Assembly (NCBI GenBank): GCA_030998225.1
Contig: JAPYXD010000484.1
Coordinates: 5,270,001-5,334,000 of the forward strand
Direction: 5' to 3'
DNA length: 64,000 nucleotides
Origin: Diplolepis rosae
Lineage: Eukaryota > Arthropoda > Insecta > Hymenoptera > Diplolepididae
Positions 1 through 11,929 of the stretch are shown one piece after another. Below the pieces are notes generated by a model, which saw nothing but the letters and a program-made list of their open reading frames with translations, had not been told where the DNA came from and made no database searches. The position numbers were made by a program, and so were the translations under genes. Each line of letters starts with the position of its first letter. Position 1 is the first letter of the stretch.

Positions 1-295
1 GCCGAGTCCCATACAGCGTGCGCAAATGCATTCTCTTTTCTCATCTGAAAAAAAAATGAAATAATATACAATATGCTAAAATTCAGCAAATCTACCACAA
101 AGCCACCAATCAGCAAGCAAATTGCGAAAATTCAATCTGATATCGTCTGGATTGTAGGTTGAACCGCAACTTAACGTGATTCAACTATTTATGTTATAAA
201 AATTTTAAATAAAGGTTCACGCGTGATATGCGTACAGTTAATATTCGTTAATTAATACACAATACCACTGATATAAAACTGAATAATATATTCAT

Positions 296-752
296 TTAAT
301 AAAGGGTTGGATAAATCGTTGGAATGAAAATGATAGTGAGAAAAAGTTAATTTTTACAAAATGCTTAAATTGATCTTAGACGATTCGATTGTACAAACCA
401 GCTCAAATGTCTTCGAACGACTCTTTGAAAGAGTCCTAGCTGGTTGACATTAGCTTCGGAGGAAAGAGCTGTCTCGAGAACGCAATAATGCTCGGGGACG
501 TTTTAATCTGTTTATGGCCGGTCGAACGTGAGAATTTTGGAATTGCTCATCTTTAAATTATGGCTAAACAGATGGTAAATTTAGCGTACAAGATCTCTGT
601 ATATTATTTGACAATGCCCCTTTAAAGGAAACTGAAATTTTGTGGATGGCAGGAAACTTATAAATCCCTTTTCCATTGAAGCCTAAATTGTAAAATGACA
701 TTTTTATGCAAACACAAACTTATATTACGATAAAATATATATATAAGATTGA
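296..752 (-). repeat. Dispersed repeat A, copy 1
   Basis: This stretch matches 34238-34735 in the opposite orientation over most of its length. Shared blocks include the GGTTGGATAAATC end, the segment around 480-540 (CTCGGGGACGTTTTAATC) and the AT-rich tail near 700-750. The two copies differ by scattered substitutions and small indels, so they are old copies of one dispersed family. No open frame is conserved between them. The open frame at 34419-34667 in the second copy is therefore probably not a gene. Confidence 0.75.
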
Positions 753-954
753 ACATCGTCTGATTTTCAGAAATTCCTTTTTTGTGTGTTGATTTTAAAA
801 ATTTTTTAAACACTGTAACTTTTCAAATTGGTTTGATTGAAGAATTTTATGTGGAAAAATTGTAGAGCTTCCTGAAAACTATCAGAAACTAGTAATGAAA
901 TATTGGATTTTTCTAAAAAGTAGTTCTCAAAAACACCAAAAATGCTCTAATTCT

Positions 955-1165
955 TGAAATTTTGGTTGGATATGGCTGGTTAACGTACTTGTCCTTACTT
1001 TTTAGGCTCTGATAAAGTGTACCAAAGTGCATTTCAATCTAAGAATTCTTTCGAACGTTATCGTGTCCACAGACAACGATGACGACGATGGGGACATACG
1101 GACAGACAGAATTGAAAAAACCATTCTTTCGGATTCAGGAGATCATGACATGAGAACATCCGTTA
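955..1165 (-). repeat. Family B repeat fragment (reverse)
   Basis: A diverged piece of the dominant dispersed family. It shows the order TGGATATGGCTGGTTAACG, a GATAAAGTGTACCAAAG block, a CAGACAGA-rich stretch and a GATTCAGGAG block. These match, in reverse, the fuller copies at 25010-26175 and 33085-34215. An 80-codon open frame over it (1027-1269) is not conserved in the other copies. Confidence 0.6.
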
Positions 1166-1265
1166 AAAAAAGTGGGGATCAAATTTTGAACAAATACATC
1201 ATATGTGATGAGACTGTCAAAATTAAAAAAGTGAATACTGAATTAGCATATTTCCTCTCCATGAA

Positions 1266-2100
1266 ATAATTTTCATACTCGATTACAACCTCTAATTTTT
1301 TTGCACTTTAGTGGGATTAATACATCGTCTTTTGTTTTACATTTCACAGGACTCTGACGTCCTTGTCCTATTAGGCGTAGTCATCACTGTTTCTATTTTT
1401 TTTCCTTTTCTCTTTTTCTCTTTTCCTATGTTCGCATACACGTGCAAAAGGACAAGTCAAAGCCAGTCGACTTCAAAATGGTAATTTCACGCGCTCGCGA
1501 GCATTTCACCCGCGGAGTATTTGATTCGAGGTAGATAATTGTCTCTGAGTGTCTTTCTAATGCTTACTCCACTCGTTCATTTCTTCCAGGAAAAAGTTTG
1601 TTGCGTGCGTCTATGTCGAAAGTTGAAATGTACAAAGTTCATTGGATTCTGTTTTATTGCATTTTGTCCTCACTTCCATTTAAACTTAAACTTTCCTCTT
1701 TAGATTACTCTCATCTACCTTCCCTGTGTTTCTGATCTTGACTCTTCCGAGTAATCGATTGAGAACAGATGTTTTCAGATTGTTTTAATGGAAAATCTGG
1801 AACACAATGTCCTGACTTGTTTCTCATCATTATCCCTCATTAATTTTATAAAAAGAGAGTTCTTCAGTAGAATACAATTTGTTGAATTTCAGATTTTTTG
1901 ATAGCTACTTTGTTTGATCTATAAGAGATGATTATTTATTTGTATAAAAAAATCAGAAAAAAAGTTCGTTTAAATTTATTAAAAAAATATAAAATGTAAT
2001 AAAATATTTACTAAAAATAGGTTAAATAATTTCCAGTTAAAATGACTAAACTTTTAATTAATTTCACCAGAAAAATTGTTTACTTATTACGGTTTTTCGT
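1266..2100. other. AT-rich stretch, nothing assigned
   Basis: No convincing exon, RNA gene or repeat boundary was recognised. A pyrimidine-rich tract near 1395-1430 is low-complexity sequence. Confidence 0.5.
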
Positions 2101-2107
2101 TATACAT

Positions 2108-2238
2108 GCAAGCCTCGGCATTTTGACTCTTGAGGGGCAGCCCCCACCACGCCATCTTCGAACTGACTCAGTGGGAACTCAGTTCGAAGGTGGCATGGTG
2201 GGGGCTGCCCCTCAAGAGTCAAAATGCCGAGGCTTGTA
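2108..2238. repeat. Near-perfect 131-bp hairpin
   Basis: Two arms of about 59 bases (2108-2166 and 2178-2238) are reverse complements with only about two or three mismatches, separated by a loop of about 11 bases. The arms are GC-rich (AGCCTCGGCATTTTGACTC, GGGGCTGCCCC) in an AT-rich setting. It could be a miniature foldback element, a recent inverted duplication or a hairpin-RNA source. The overlapping 68-codon open frame (2042-2248) is produced by the palindrome and is not supported as a gene. Confidence 0.9.
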
Positions 2239-2533
2239 TACATGTTGATACCGGTTTCCTGTTAGTTATGATGTGTATTCGTCATGTTAAGTGACAGTAG
2301 CGCCGCGGCGTAGACATTTTATAAACTATAACGAGTCCCGACAAAAGTCGTTCAATTCGTTTCAAAAGTAAAATTAAATTTGTGTTATTAAAACTTATAG
2401 TTTACTTTTTTTCTCTACATTTTGAATAATAATATAAATAAAATGAAATAATTCAACAAAAATATATATTTTTTCATTTTGAAAATTATAATTCCCACAT
2501 CTTTAAATCATTATTTAATTTTAAGGTTATGTT

Positions 2534-2838
2534 AGCATTCAGCCGGGAAATTTTAGTAAATTTAACTAGAAATACGGTAATGTTAAATGGACTAAATTAG
2601 TTAAGTTTACCGGAATATAACCATGAATGTAACGAGAAATTTTTTCTTAGAAAAATAACGGTAATATCAACTAGAAAATTTTATTATATTAACTGGAATA
2701 GAGGACCAAACAACCGAAAAGTGTTTACTAGAATTTCTAATATTTTTAATCGGAATTACTATTCCGGCTCTCCGTAACATTTCTTCACGTTGAAATAACC
2801 GGAATACTGGTTGTTTTAACTAGACTTTTTTCTGAGTG
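2534..2838. mobile_element. TA-flanked MITE with TAACTAG/CCGGAAT words
   Basis: A 305-bp stretch bounded by TA and by short diverged inverted ends (GCATTCAG at the left, CTGAGTG at the right). Its body repeats the words TAACTAG, CCGGAAT and their complements irregularly. The architecture matches other MITEs in the window, but the ends are weak and the boundary is tentative. Confidence 0.45.
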
Positions 2839-2900
2839 TATTAGATAAAGTAGTGGAAATGTAAATATAGTTAAAATGATACCACATACGTACCTATCAA

Positions 2901-2919
2901 TATATATATATATATATAT
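2901..2919. repeat. (TA)n microsatellite
   Basis: Nineteen bases of uninterrupted TA dinucleotide repeat. Confidence 0.95.
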
Positions 2920-4739
2920 CCAATTCAATGGATTCCCTAGAAAGCAGTAGTTGCATGGATTGACAAATATTCCTTTTCTTGTTTTGGATTATGGGAATAC
3001 ATTCTATGCACAGGTAGATTCCAATCGCTACACCAGCGGAAAAAAGCAATCTCCCTGTTCGCACAATGATGACTGTGGATGCGTATCCTTTTGTCTTCCT
3101 TCAGTTCTTTTTTCTGGTTTTCCTTTTTAAAAATAAAGAAATGAGAAAACAAGGAAAGCAAAACGTCACATCATATGCAAAAGGGCAACTGCGTAGTAGG
3201 CGAACAGGGATGAAGAGTAGTCATTGTTTTGAACTTTTTGAAACTTGGGGAACTGACAAAAGTCACAAAATCCTTTTCTTTTGAAGGTACCGCACGTCGT
3301 CTCGTTAATCCCAACTCTAAATTCCACGAAATTAAAGTCAATGTTTCCTAAGTTCAATTTTTATTAAAGTAAATTTTATACTGCAACATTTTTTTCTATT
3401 GTGAATTTTCTCAAGCTATTTTCATCTTAATAATTTTAAGTAGAAAGAAAATGTTCATCCTTCTAATCTGGATGACAAAAATATTCCTTATCATCCCTTG
3501 CAAGCTTATGTTTCTTTACTTGGATAAAAAAAATAAATAAATGTACATGTTGTACCAGGGTAATGAGAAAGGAGATCATCCGCAGGCTTCCCCCTTCCAA
3601 TTATTTCGCTGCTTATCTACTCGACTTGCGTTTATTTTACAACCCTGGCGTTCCTGGATAAAATAACCTACGGCCATCACCCTCGCTCCATTAAAATGCA
3701 GTTCCTCTCAACGCACATAAGAGCGTTGTTCCTCGGACAACTTGGCATCGCCGATGAAATCCTCTGCGAAAATATTTATCTTCTTTCTCACTCCCTTCGT
3801 CCTTTTCAGTAGACATTCAGTTTAGTTAGCCCCAACCCCCTGGACTAGATCTTCGTCGAGGTCCAAAAAGGGCTTGCACAAAATGCCATTCGGGTTCTTC
3901 CATCAAAACATAATTTATTGCCTTATTCCTTTCCTCTGCAACATTTTCTCTTCAAAACCAACCCCAATTCGAGACGGACAACAATTTTTCATAGTAAACA
4001 TGGAGTAACAACCAAACAAATCATTCCACTACAAGGGAAACCTGCAGGTGCTATTTGTCGATTCACATGTCCATGGAAAAGAAAATTGTCCCTCAAACCC
4101 CTTCAACTTGCACCGAGAGATTTATTGGTTTGGTAAAATATATATATGTACAAGTGTTCGATGGTATTACTTGCGGGAGGTATCCCATTTTTTCTATAAT
4201 CCGATCTATTCTGCGAAAGAGTGATGGCTGAACGTATAAAGCCAGTGTTTATTGTGTTTTTGAATCAAAGAATGAAAAACGAGTTGATTGAATACAACAG
4301 TTTTAGGATCAACCCATAACGAACAACATCATCAAACCTATCAGATTTTTTACTGGAAAATTTCAATTTTTCACTAGAGCACTTTTTATTAAGTATACTC
4401 TGTATTTCATTTATGAATGTATAAACTACATGCGCAAAAATTTTAAATTTATGCTTCACTGGATGCTTTGCAGGGAAAATTCATAAAGAAAGTGAAACAA
4501 CTGGGAAATGAGAGTCATATATCAGGTAAAAAGGATCTTAAAAATATATTTGTCCTTTTATAACCTAATTTTTTGTAATATCTTCAAATAATGTCCGATA
4601 AAATCTCATCATCCGAGATAATAAACAGAAATTTCTTGGTTGAATAGCATCTTATGTAGAATTTGTGAACATGGAGATAAAATTACCCGTAAAAGTTGAC
4701 TACGCGTATATTATCTTTTTTATTTCATAGAGCATATGG
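2920..4739. other. Unassigned low-complexity DNA
   Basis: Short open frames at 2937-3357, 3918-4136 and 4265-4459 overlap on both strands, lack recognisable domains and have no splice context that makes a gene. No element ends were found. Unmarked host intron or UTR sequence cannot be excluded. Confidence 0.45.
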
Positions 4740-5449
4740 TTTCAGAGTAATAAAAAGTAAATATCTTGGTCTTGCCGGTAAAAATTTACACAAGGTAATC
4801 ATTTTTAAACATTTTTAAATACTAAAACTATTTTTGAAAATTTTCCCGCTTCGCGGGAACACTCTTATCGCTCGCGAGTTTGAGCTCAAGTCAATTTTAT
4901 AATATTGTAGATATGAATTACATTCTCTCAAAGTTAATAAATTTATTTTTGATTTTAAATGAAAAAGGAAATTCAATTTACTTAAGGCTCTATCAGCTTT
5001 AAGGAACACATTCTTATCATGACACTCGCACCGTAAAAATGAAAAATACACGTTTTATTAGAAATTATATAAGACAAAATTTGTAGATCTTATTGAAACG
5101 AACAATTTTGCAAGCTAATCTTTTTTTTCTTATTTCACATATTATTGTTAAAAAATTGAATTTTGGATTTTGAATAGTATTTTGTCAAATTAAAAAGAAG
5201 AATATACATCTTATGATAAAATGGTTCGGTTGAAACTTGTAGCTCTTTATGTAAACAATTTTGTATTACGACCTTTTCTTCGTATTCCCTATAATTTAAC
5301 TGAAAAATGGAATTTATATAGATATTGACTTTTTCCAAGTTTCAACATACTGTAACTTTACTAATTTTAGTTTAATCGTAAAATTTTATTGGGTTAATGA
5401 AATTTTTGATTTTTACAAAAACGTATTCTATGGATAAAACTAGAACCAT
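4740..5449 (-). repeat. Family B repeat, reverse copy
   Basis: A degenerate reverse copy. It shares CTTAAGGCTCTATCAGC, the GGAACACATTCTTATCATGAC block, GC-rich words with GCTCGCGAG, and the series of related AT-rich units ending in the motif that precedes TATGGATAAAACTAG. It abuts the MITE at 5452. Open frames inside (4815-5051, 5135-5338) are not conserved among copies. Confidence 0.65.
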
Positions 5450-5451
5450 TA

Positions 5452-5961
5452 CACCGAAAAAATTTTTTTTCCGAGAGTCAACTATCATCCATAGTTAAGT
5501 CTAACCTAATTAAAATAACACGGATTCCTGTTTAAGAGAATCACGTATATACAGTTAAACAAACCAATATAAACCTTGTTACAGAGAAATAAATAATTCT
5601 AGTTCTATTAACAATTAAATTCAATTAATATTGCTATGCTGTTATTACAAAACTCCGCTGTAAAAAGAATATCTTCTGTATTTATTACTTTTTCACTGTG
5701 TAAACAAAAATTTATTTTTGTCAATAATTCTTTAAGACCCACTTTTATCAATATAAATTTTGCTCTAGTAGATCATAAACGTAAAGTTGTTTTTTGGTTA
5801 CGTTTAATACATGCGCCTGAAAGAATCTGTCCGTCAAATCAACTTGCTTTCTTTGTTTTTCTTACTAAACTTGAACTTTGTCATTTCAACTAGAATTGCA
5901 AAGTTGGCGCCTGTCCTAACTGGGCAAAATAGTATACGGGTACAAGGAATTTTTTTCGGTG
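5452..5961. mobile_element. TA-flanked MITE, CACCGAAAAAATT ends (copy 1)
   Basis: A 510-bp element with TA on both sides (5450-5451 and 5962-5963) and inverted ends CACCGAAAAAATTT / AAATTTTTTTCGGTG. A second copy sits at 44442-45100. The internal blocks ATAGTTAAGTCTAACCTA and AAGTTGGCGCCTGTCCTAAC are shared by both copies. Open frames at 5636-5893 and 5811-6101 fall in or across this element and are not believed to be genes. No transposase is present. The TA target suggests mobilisation by a Tc1/mariner-type enzyme, which is an inference. Confidence 0.85.
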
Positions 5962-6058
5962 TAGTCAAAAATGCCTACTTAACGAACTCATATGATGAAA
6001 ATGTAAAAATTGATCTTATTCAATTATCCCAGGTGGAAAAGTCGGAGGCCAGACAGTA

Positions 6059-6232
6059 CACTGAGAAAATTTATGCAACAAAACTTCTTTTGTTGTCCTG
6101 ACAAAACATTTTATTTAAGTAACCAAAATTTGATTGGTATAGCAAAATTTTTTGTTGTCACAGGAAAAGAATTTTATTGCATAAATACCAACAAAATAGT
6201 TTTGTTGATTTGACAAAGCTTTTTTCTCAGTG
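6059..6232. mobile_element. 174-bp TA-flanked MITE, CACTGAGAAAA ends
   Basis: TA target copies sit at 6057-6058 and 6233-6234, with inverted ends CACTGAGAAAA / TTTTCTCAGTG. The interior repeats the word ACAAAA and its complement TTTTGT. It is too short to code for anything. Confidence 0.85.
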
Positions 6233-6237
6233 TATTT

Positions 6238-7414
6238 ACAACCGGCGCAGTATTATGCCTGTTTTAACCGAGGAGTAATGTCAGTACTGTGCCAAACATT
6301 GGAATATTACTGGCTTACTACTGGTGCAGTTCAGGCGCGGTATTCTATGGCAGTACTCATGAAACTCTGAAGCAAGGATATTATCGACAGTTGGCACTCT
6401 ACTGGTTTACTACTGGTGCAGTACTGATTACCATTACTGCCAAATTCCGACAAAGAAGGTATTCTAACCTGAAGCACAGTACTGGTTGAGTGCTGGCTGT
6501 ATACAACATCTAAGTACAGAATATCAACCGACATGGAAGTCTCGTCGATAGTTGGCATTCTAATTTTTTACTAATACCGCAGTATTATTACTAATATACT
6601 ATTTTCATAACTTTTAACTTATCTATTTTTGACATATCCATTCAAAATTAATTTTCATAAATAATTTCATAATTATTTTTCGTTTAGTGTTTCATAGATT
6701 TCTCAATTTTTTTGCAAAAGAACTATATTTTTCAGTACATAATATGAAATTTAAATAAAATGTTTTTGATTCAATTTGTATAAATTTACTTTTAAATAGT
6801 ATTGTAAAAAGGGACGATTAATCTAGTTTCTAATATAGTTATACTAGAAGTTAAAACTCTTTCGAAATTACAAAATTTGACCAGATAAAATCCAGTCAGT
6901 ACCTACTGATAACACTGGACCAGTACAGCTCTCAAGTACCAGACCAGTACTGACTGCCATCTCCCAGCCGAGTTATAATTAGGAGTCTAGATAGTACTAT
7001 GCCAGTACCGGATAATAGTACTGGACCAGTACTGCTTACAAGTACCAGACCAGTACTGACTGCCATCTCCCAGCCGAGTTATAATCAGGGATCTAGATAG
7101 TACTATGCCAGTACCGGATGATAGCACTGGACCAGTACTTGCAAGTACTTGAGAAGTACTGGTAGCCGACTCCCAGACGAGTTATCATTAGGGGTCTAGC
7201 CAATACTACGCCAATACTTGCTTATAGTACTAGACCAGTATTGCTTTTAAATACCATCCCAGTACTGACTGCCAACTCCCATCCGAGTTATCATTAGGGG
7301 TCTAACCAGTTCTAGGCCAGTATCTATGCCGATATTTTACCAGTACTCTGCCAGTGCCAGAAATTCAACGGCGGTACTGGCATGGTACCACGCCATTAAT
7401 AAATTTCCGCGTGG
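6238..7414. repeat. CCAGTACTGG-word repeat block
   Basis: More than a kilobase in which the palindromic word CCAGTACTGG and variants recur many times. The right end (TTTCCGCGTGGGA) resembles the terminal repeat of the element at 60571-61853, so the block may be part of a similar element whose left end was not found. Short open frames at 6289-6558 follow from the repeat and are not genes. Confidence 0.7.
6887..7330. repeat. Tandem array, about four ~105-bp units
   Basis: The landmark CAGTACTGACTGCCA recurs near 6945 and 7051, with diverged equivalents near 7154 and 7258. The period is 106 bp between the first two units and about 103-104 afterwards. Each unit holds CCGAGTTAT, a TCTAG-containing block and paired CAGTACTG words. 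The first two units are nearly identical and the later ones diverge. Confidence 0.85.
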
Positions 7415-8990
7415 GATGTTTCAAGATAATGTGCGCATTATTTACAATTGCTTACATATTTTGTAGACAATTTTACAATCATTTATTAAATAGAATAGAA
7501 TATTGAGAAATATAAAAAAGGCACAAAGAAGTATAAAGTCAATACCATTTTAGGCAGAAACTAAACTTGAAAATTTTACTTTCATTTTTTTTACATTTTA
7601 TAAGCTATTTTTTTCAACATTCGTGATTTTATCTAATTTAAAAAGTCTAAAGAAGTTTTTTTTACGTTCAAGATTGGTTGATTGATGAGGGAAAGAGTGA
7701 CGATGCAGAAAGTTTTCAGAAACTACGTGTCATAGTTGTCATACGTATGTAAATCAGCATAATTTTGTTTTAATACATGTCTTTAAGTAAGAAAAATATA
7801 GAATTCAATAATATATATACAAATATTTATAATTTTTTATAAGATGGCTGTCCCACAGTTCAATATCTAGATATTAGTCCTGAATATTCATTTATTCTGT
7901 GTTCGATCACTATATTATAATTTAAGGAGAACTATAAAAATTGCATAATCTGCATATAAAATAAAGTAAAATTCTGCCTGCACATTCATAAAAAAATCTC
8001 TTTGACGTAGTCGAAGAAAAAATCTCTATAAATTAAAAAACTTTTTTTGATTCTAAGAAATTTTATTTGATGATAATAAATCTATATATTCAAAGTAAAA
8101 AAAAAACATAAAAGGATAGAGATATTTATTTTCAATTCAAACGAATAGTTTTTCGATTCAAAGAAGCTTTTCTCTGGATCTAATTATTATTATTGATTTA
8201 TTATGATTATCGATTGAAATATGAATTGTGGTCACTTTACTTCCTTGCTTATTTTCAAGATTTTGTATTTCTTACTCTTCTATCGATCTCATAAGTGTTG
8301 ACACATATTTAAGAGTCAATGAAGCAATCCTTCTTTCAAACATCCTAGATAGTAAATTTTAATACCACAAGTAAGCAATTTCAAATAATTTAATTTTCAT
8401 AATTTTCAGTGTTATGTTAACCCTTAGTAATTAATTAAGAAGAAAAAGTTTTGTTGACATAGGATCAGGTTATTCTAAGGTAGAATTTGCAATATAACCG
8501 TTACAGCCGTAAATTCCTGTTTTTTTGTATGTTTGCTTATGATAGTAGAAAAAATTATGGTGAAAAATTCGAAAATATTCACTACACAATTTTTTTCTCG
8601 TGATTTAATACGATGATTAAAGTAAATTTAATAAAATTTTGAATGTGTATTTAATTTTCCTAAAGTTACTTTGACTTCAAGGAATACAATCTCATCACGA
8701 CATTCACGCTTTCCGCTCGAAATTAATGAACATACAGACAAGCAGTATTATTACTTGGTATAATTGGAAGCAATCCACGGTTTGGATTTTTTAAAAATAA
8801 AATAAAAATAAAGATTTAAGTGACAGTAGAGATCAATTAGAATAATTTGAATGAATTAAATAATGTGAAATATAGATATAAAAGTAGGGCAGACCAGGGA
8901 AAAGTTGTCCACCGGGACAATGTTGTTCTGGGACAAAAATTACTATTTCTTACTTTCATTACCAAAATGTAATGTAAAATGACAGTCGAG
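7415..8990. other. AT-rich DNA with one small family B trace
   Basis: No exon or element boundary was recognised. A short block near 8650-8720 (sequence around ATCTCATCACGACATTC) resembles the family B segment that follows the CTTAAGGCTCTATCAG motif, and is the only repeat trace noted. Confidence 0.45.
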
Positions 8991-9039
8991 GTATTGTAAA
9001 TTGAAATCACAGTAATTTTAAAGTAATTTCCCGGAATTA

Positions 9040-9132
9040 CAATACATCATGAATTGTAAAATTACATTACGTTTTGATAATAAACTTCCATTATGATATT
9101 GTAAATTACAACATAAATTTTTTACAATGTGG
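9040..9132 (+). repeat. Short repeat shared with 16698-16776
   Basis: The block TGTAAAATTACATTACG, a TGATAATAAACTTTCATTA-like stretch and a terminal TTTTTTACA run recur in the same order at 16698-16776. The TTTTTTACA end resembles the ends of the CACTGTAAAAAATTT MITE at 27486-27947, so both may be 3-prime pieces of a related MITE. Confidence 0.65.
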
Positions 9133-10600
9133 AATTCAGGCACCGATTGAAATTAGTAAAAACGCTAGAGATTGAAATCAAGATAACATTTTCTTTTCAT
9201 CGCAATTTGTGGAATAGTCTTATACTACTATATTTGACTATTAAACATCAAATTGAATTAGCAAAAACAAAGCAATTCGATTAAACTGAAATTAACTTTA
9301 GAGCTCTATACAATTTGTAAATTTCGGTTCTGACCATTACGGTTATAACAATTGTATATGTACCTGCTTTTAGAAAAGTAATTACTGTTCATTGTTGACT
9401 GTACTTGCATACATCGCTGAAAAATAATGCGCTGTAAGTGCACTTGGAGTTATTATGCGTTCTAGTGCTTTTTCAAGCTGTATATACTTATTCGTTACAC
9501 TCGTGACAGATCATTTATTCCCCCAAAATTAATGAAATATATTCATTTTTCAACTGAAGCAAATTTCGGTACATCTATTTCTAATGAACGTAATATTCAG
9601 TAAATCTGCAGTTTTCATATCATGAAATATTCAAATGTCTACACTTGGGCACCTTGAAGATATGTTAAGAAATTCTATCGTTACGGTCTTGACAAATATT
9701 TTGCTTACAAGGCAAAAAAAAAATTCATCGTTTTTCAAAGATTCTGATAATTCCTCACAGATAACTATTCTTATGTGAAAGATTACACTAATTTAGGAAT
9801 GATTTATAAAAACATTGATATAATGTGTCAAAAGAATAATTATTCCATAGACATGTAACAATATCAAATATGCTAGATTATATTGCAATATAAAATAGTC
9901 GATGTAAAATAATCTTTGTAAAACGGACTATTACAATTGTTTAGTATAGCGGTTCAGTACTGTGTCCCGGGTGAGGATCACTGGATACTATATTTTCAAG
10001 CTTCTCGTAAAAATGGTTTCTGCTCGAAACACAATGCACGAAAAAAAAGTGACATCTATAATCGAAGTAATTTCCAACCTGAATGATGCAGTGGCGTGAT
10101 ATAGTACAGTTATACAGAAAACGGCTCATAGATTCCTAGTGCTGTTACTTCACTTAGATTCTCGATGCTCGTGAACGTTTCTTCTTCGTGGGTGCACTTA
10201 ATTTCTCAGTGCACGAAACGACGAAATCAGCAGACGACACTGTGGAACATCTGACCTCTACAAAGGTTCAAGATGCAACACGAAATGTGAACTGAGAAAC
10301 AGCGTGCACAGACATTCAGTTTTAAGGATGCAGTCTCGTGTTCAGTCTTGCTTTCTTTTTATAACAAAATAAAATACAATCATTTCAATTTTCTTACATT
10401 TTTTATTGACATTGTAAACTATAGAAAAACTTTGTTGTTTACTCAATTTTATAATTGTTTTTTAAGCCCTTTTTCTGGCAAAAAACTAAACATGATTACC
10501 AAAGAAGAAATGTATGTTATTGTATGAAATTGCTGATGAAGTGGACTGTTAATGTTGACAGATGTCAAACTCATAAAAAAAAGTTATTCCGTGTGCATTA
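9133..10600. other. AT-rich DNA, nothing assigned
   Basis: The only notable feature is the denser segment 10140-10320, with near-palindromic GTGCAC words. The short minus-strand open frame at 9941-10129 has no recognisable domain. Confidence 0.45.
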
Positions 10601-11262
10601 GGGCGGTCTTTATTTATTTTTTTCTTGATTCGTTTGCTCCCATTGTCGGAATTCGTTCGTATGCTCAAAAAAGGGAGTACATCAAATTTTAGCGAAATCG
10701 GTTAATATTTACCCACCAAACATGGGCCTTGGAATTTCCCATGGGATTTAAATAGGAGAAATCACACGAAAATAAAAAATCTGCATCACTTTTTCAATTT
10801 TTATTCCAGTCATTCTATTTCCATGGACAAAAACTTGCATGGTATGCTTAAAATATCTTCATAGTCAAAAACTCAAAATTTTGGAAAATCAAAAAATTGC
10901 GGCCACCTAATAACTGTAAGAAATAGCATTTTTGGCCCATTTAGATGGCCTCTATTTTGTGATTTTTCTAAATTTTGTATTTTTGACTATGAAGATATTT
11001 TAAGCATACCATGCAAAGTTTTGTCCATGGATATAGAATCAGTGGAATAAAAATTGAAAAAGTGATGCAGATTTTTCGTTTTCGTGTGATTTCTCCTATT
11101 TAAATCTCATGGGAAATTCCAAGGCCCATGTTTGGTGGGTAAATATTGATCGCTTTGGCTAAAATTGAGCGTACTTTCTTTTTTTGGGCATACGAACAAA
11201 TTCCGCCAGTGGGAGCAAATGAATTATAAAAATCAAAATTACGCTATAAATAAGGACCACCT
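10601..11262. mobile_element. 660-bp foldback element
   Basis: Two long arms (about 10601-10907 and 10949-11262) are inverted copies across nearly their full length around a ~40-bp centre. Examples are the paired GAAATTCC/GGAATTTC and ATGGGCCTTGG/CCAAGGCCCAT blocks and the shared GCATCACTTTTTCAATTTTT. TA flanks both ends (10599-10600, 11263-11264). No coding sequence is present. Any transcript would form a ~300-bp double-stranded RNA. Confidence 0.9.
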
Positions 11263-11929
11263 TACTGTCCATGGTAGCTTAATATGATCACTAACGCCAT
11301 CTATGATCAAACCGCGGATTTAAGCTTATGCACCTGGTACTTTCGAAATATGTGGAAAAAAATCGATTTTTCGAAGCCCGAACACGAGATTACATCCTTA
11401 AAATGGATGACGTACTTTCCATATCAATGTGCTATTCACTGTACGGAAAAAATAAGTACTGGGAAATTTACATGACAGAGTGCTCGACTTTCAGATATGT
11501 TCAAAAGTTACTCAAAACTAGAAGTACCGTTCTCGTACGATTAGATCAACAATCCTGGAAAAAGTATAGAACTTTACAAAAGTATTCAGTGAAAGTCCGT
11601 GAAAACCCTGAGTACGCAAAGTGTCTAATTTTTATGAATTACATGATAAAATAAATTTCAAAGATTGGATATTTCTAAGATTTAATATGAAATTCTGAAT
11701 ATAGACAGACAGAGCTCCTACAGAACTCGTGCATGAAAACTTTAAAGCTAGTCAATAAAATTTTTATGGACTATCAAAGGCAACAAGAAAAAAAAAATTA
11801 TTTCCGCAAGCTGTCTTTTTTTTATACTTGTTCATTGATTTCTATTACAAATTATACTATTATACACTATCACTAGACATCGCTGAACATAATATATCAA
11901 CGTTGTTGAAATTAATCTTACTCTCTAAA

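Noticed and set aside
1027..1269. 80-codon ORF MHFNLRILSNVIVSTD...
   Set aside because: It lies in a family B repeat fragment; other copies of the family do not keep the frame.
11284..11654. 63- and 108-codon overlapping ORFs
   Set aside because: They cross the MITE terminus at 11444, and part is repeated in inverted form at 16205-16244. No domain recognised.
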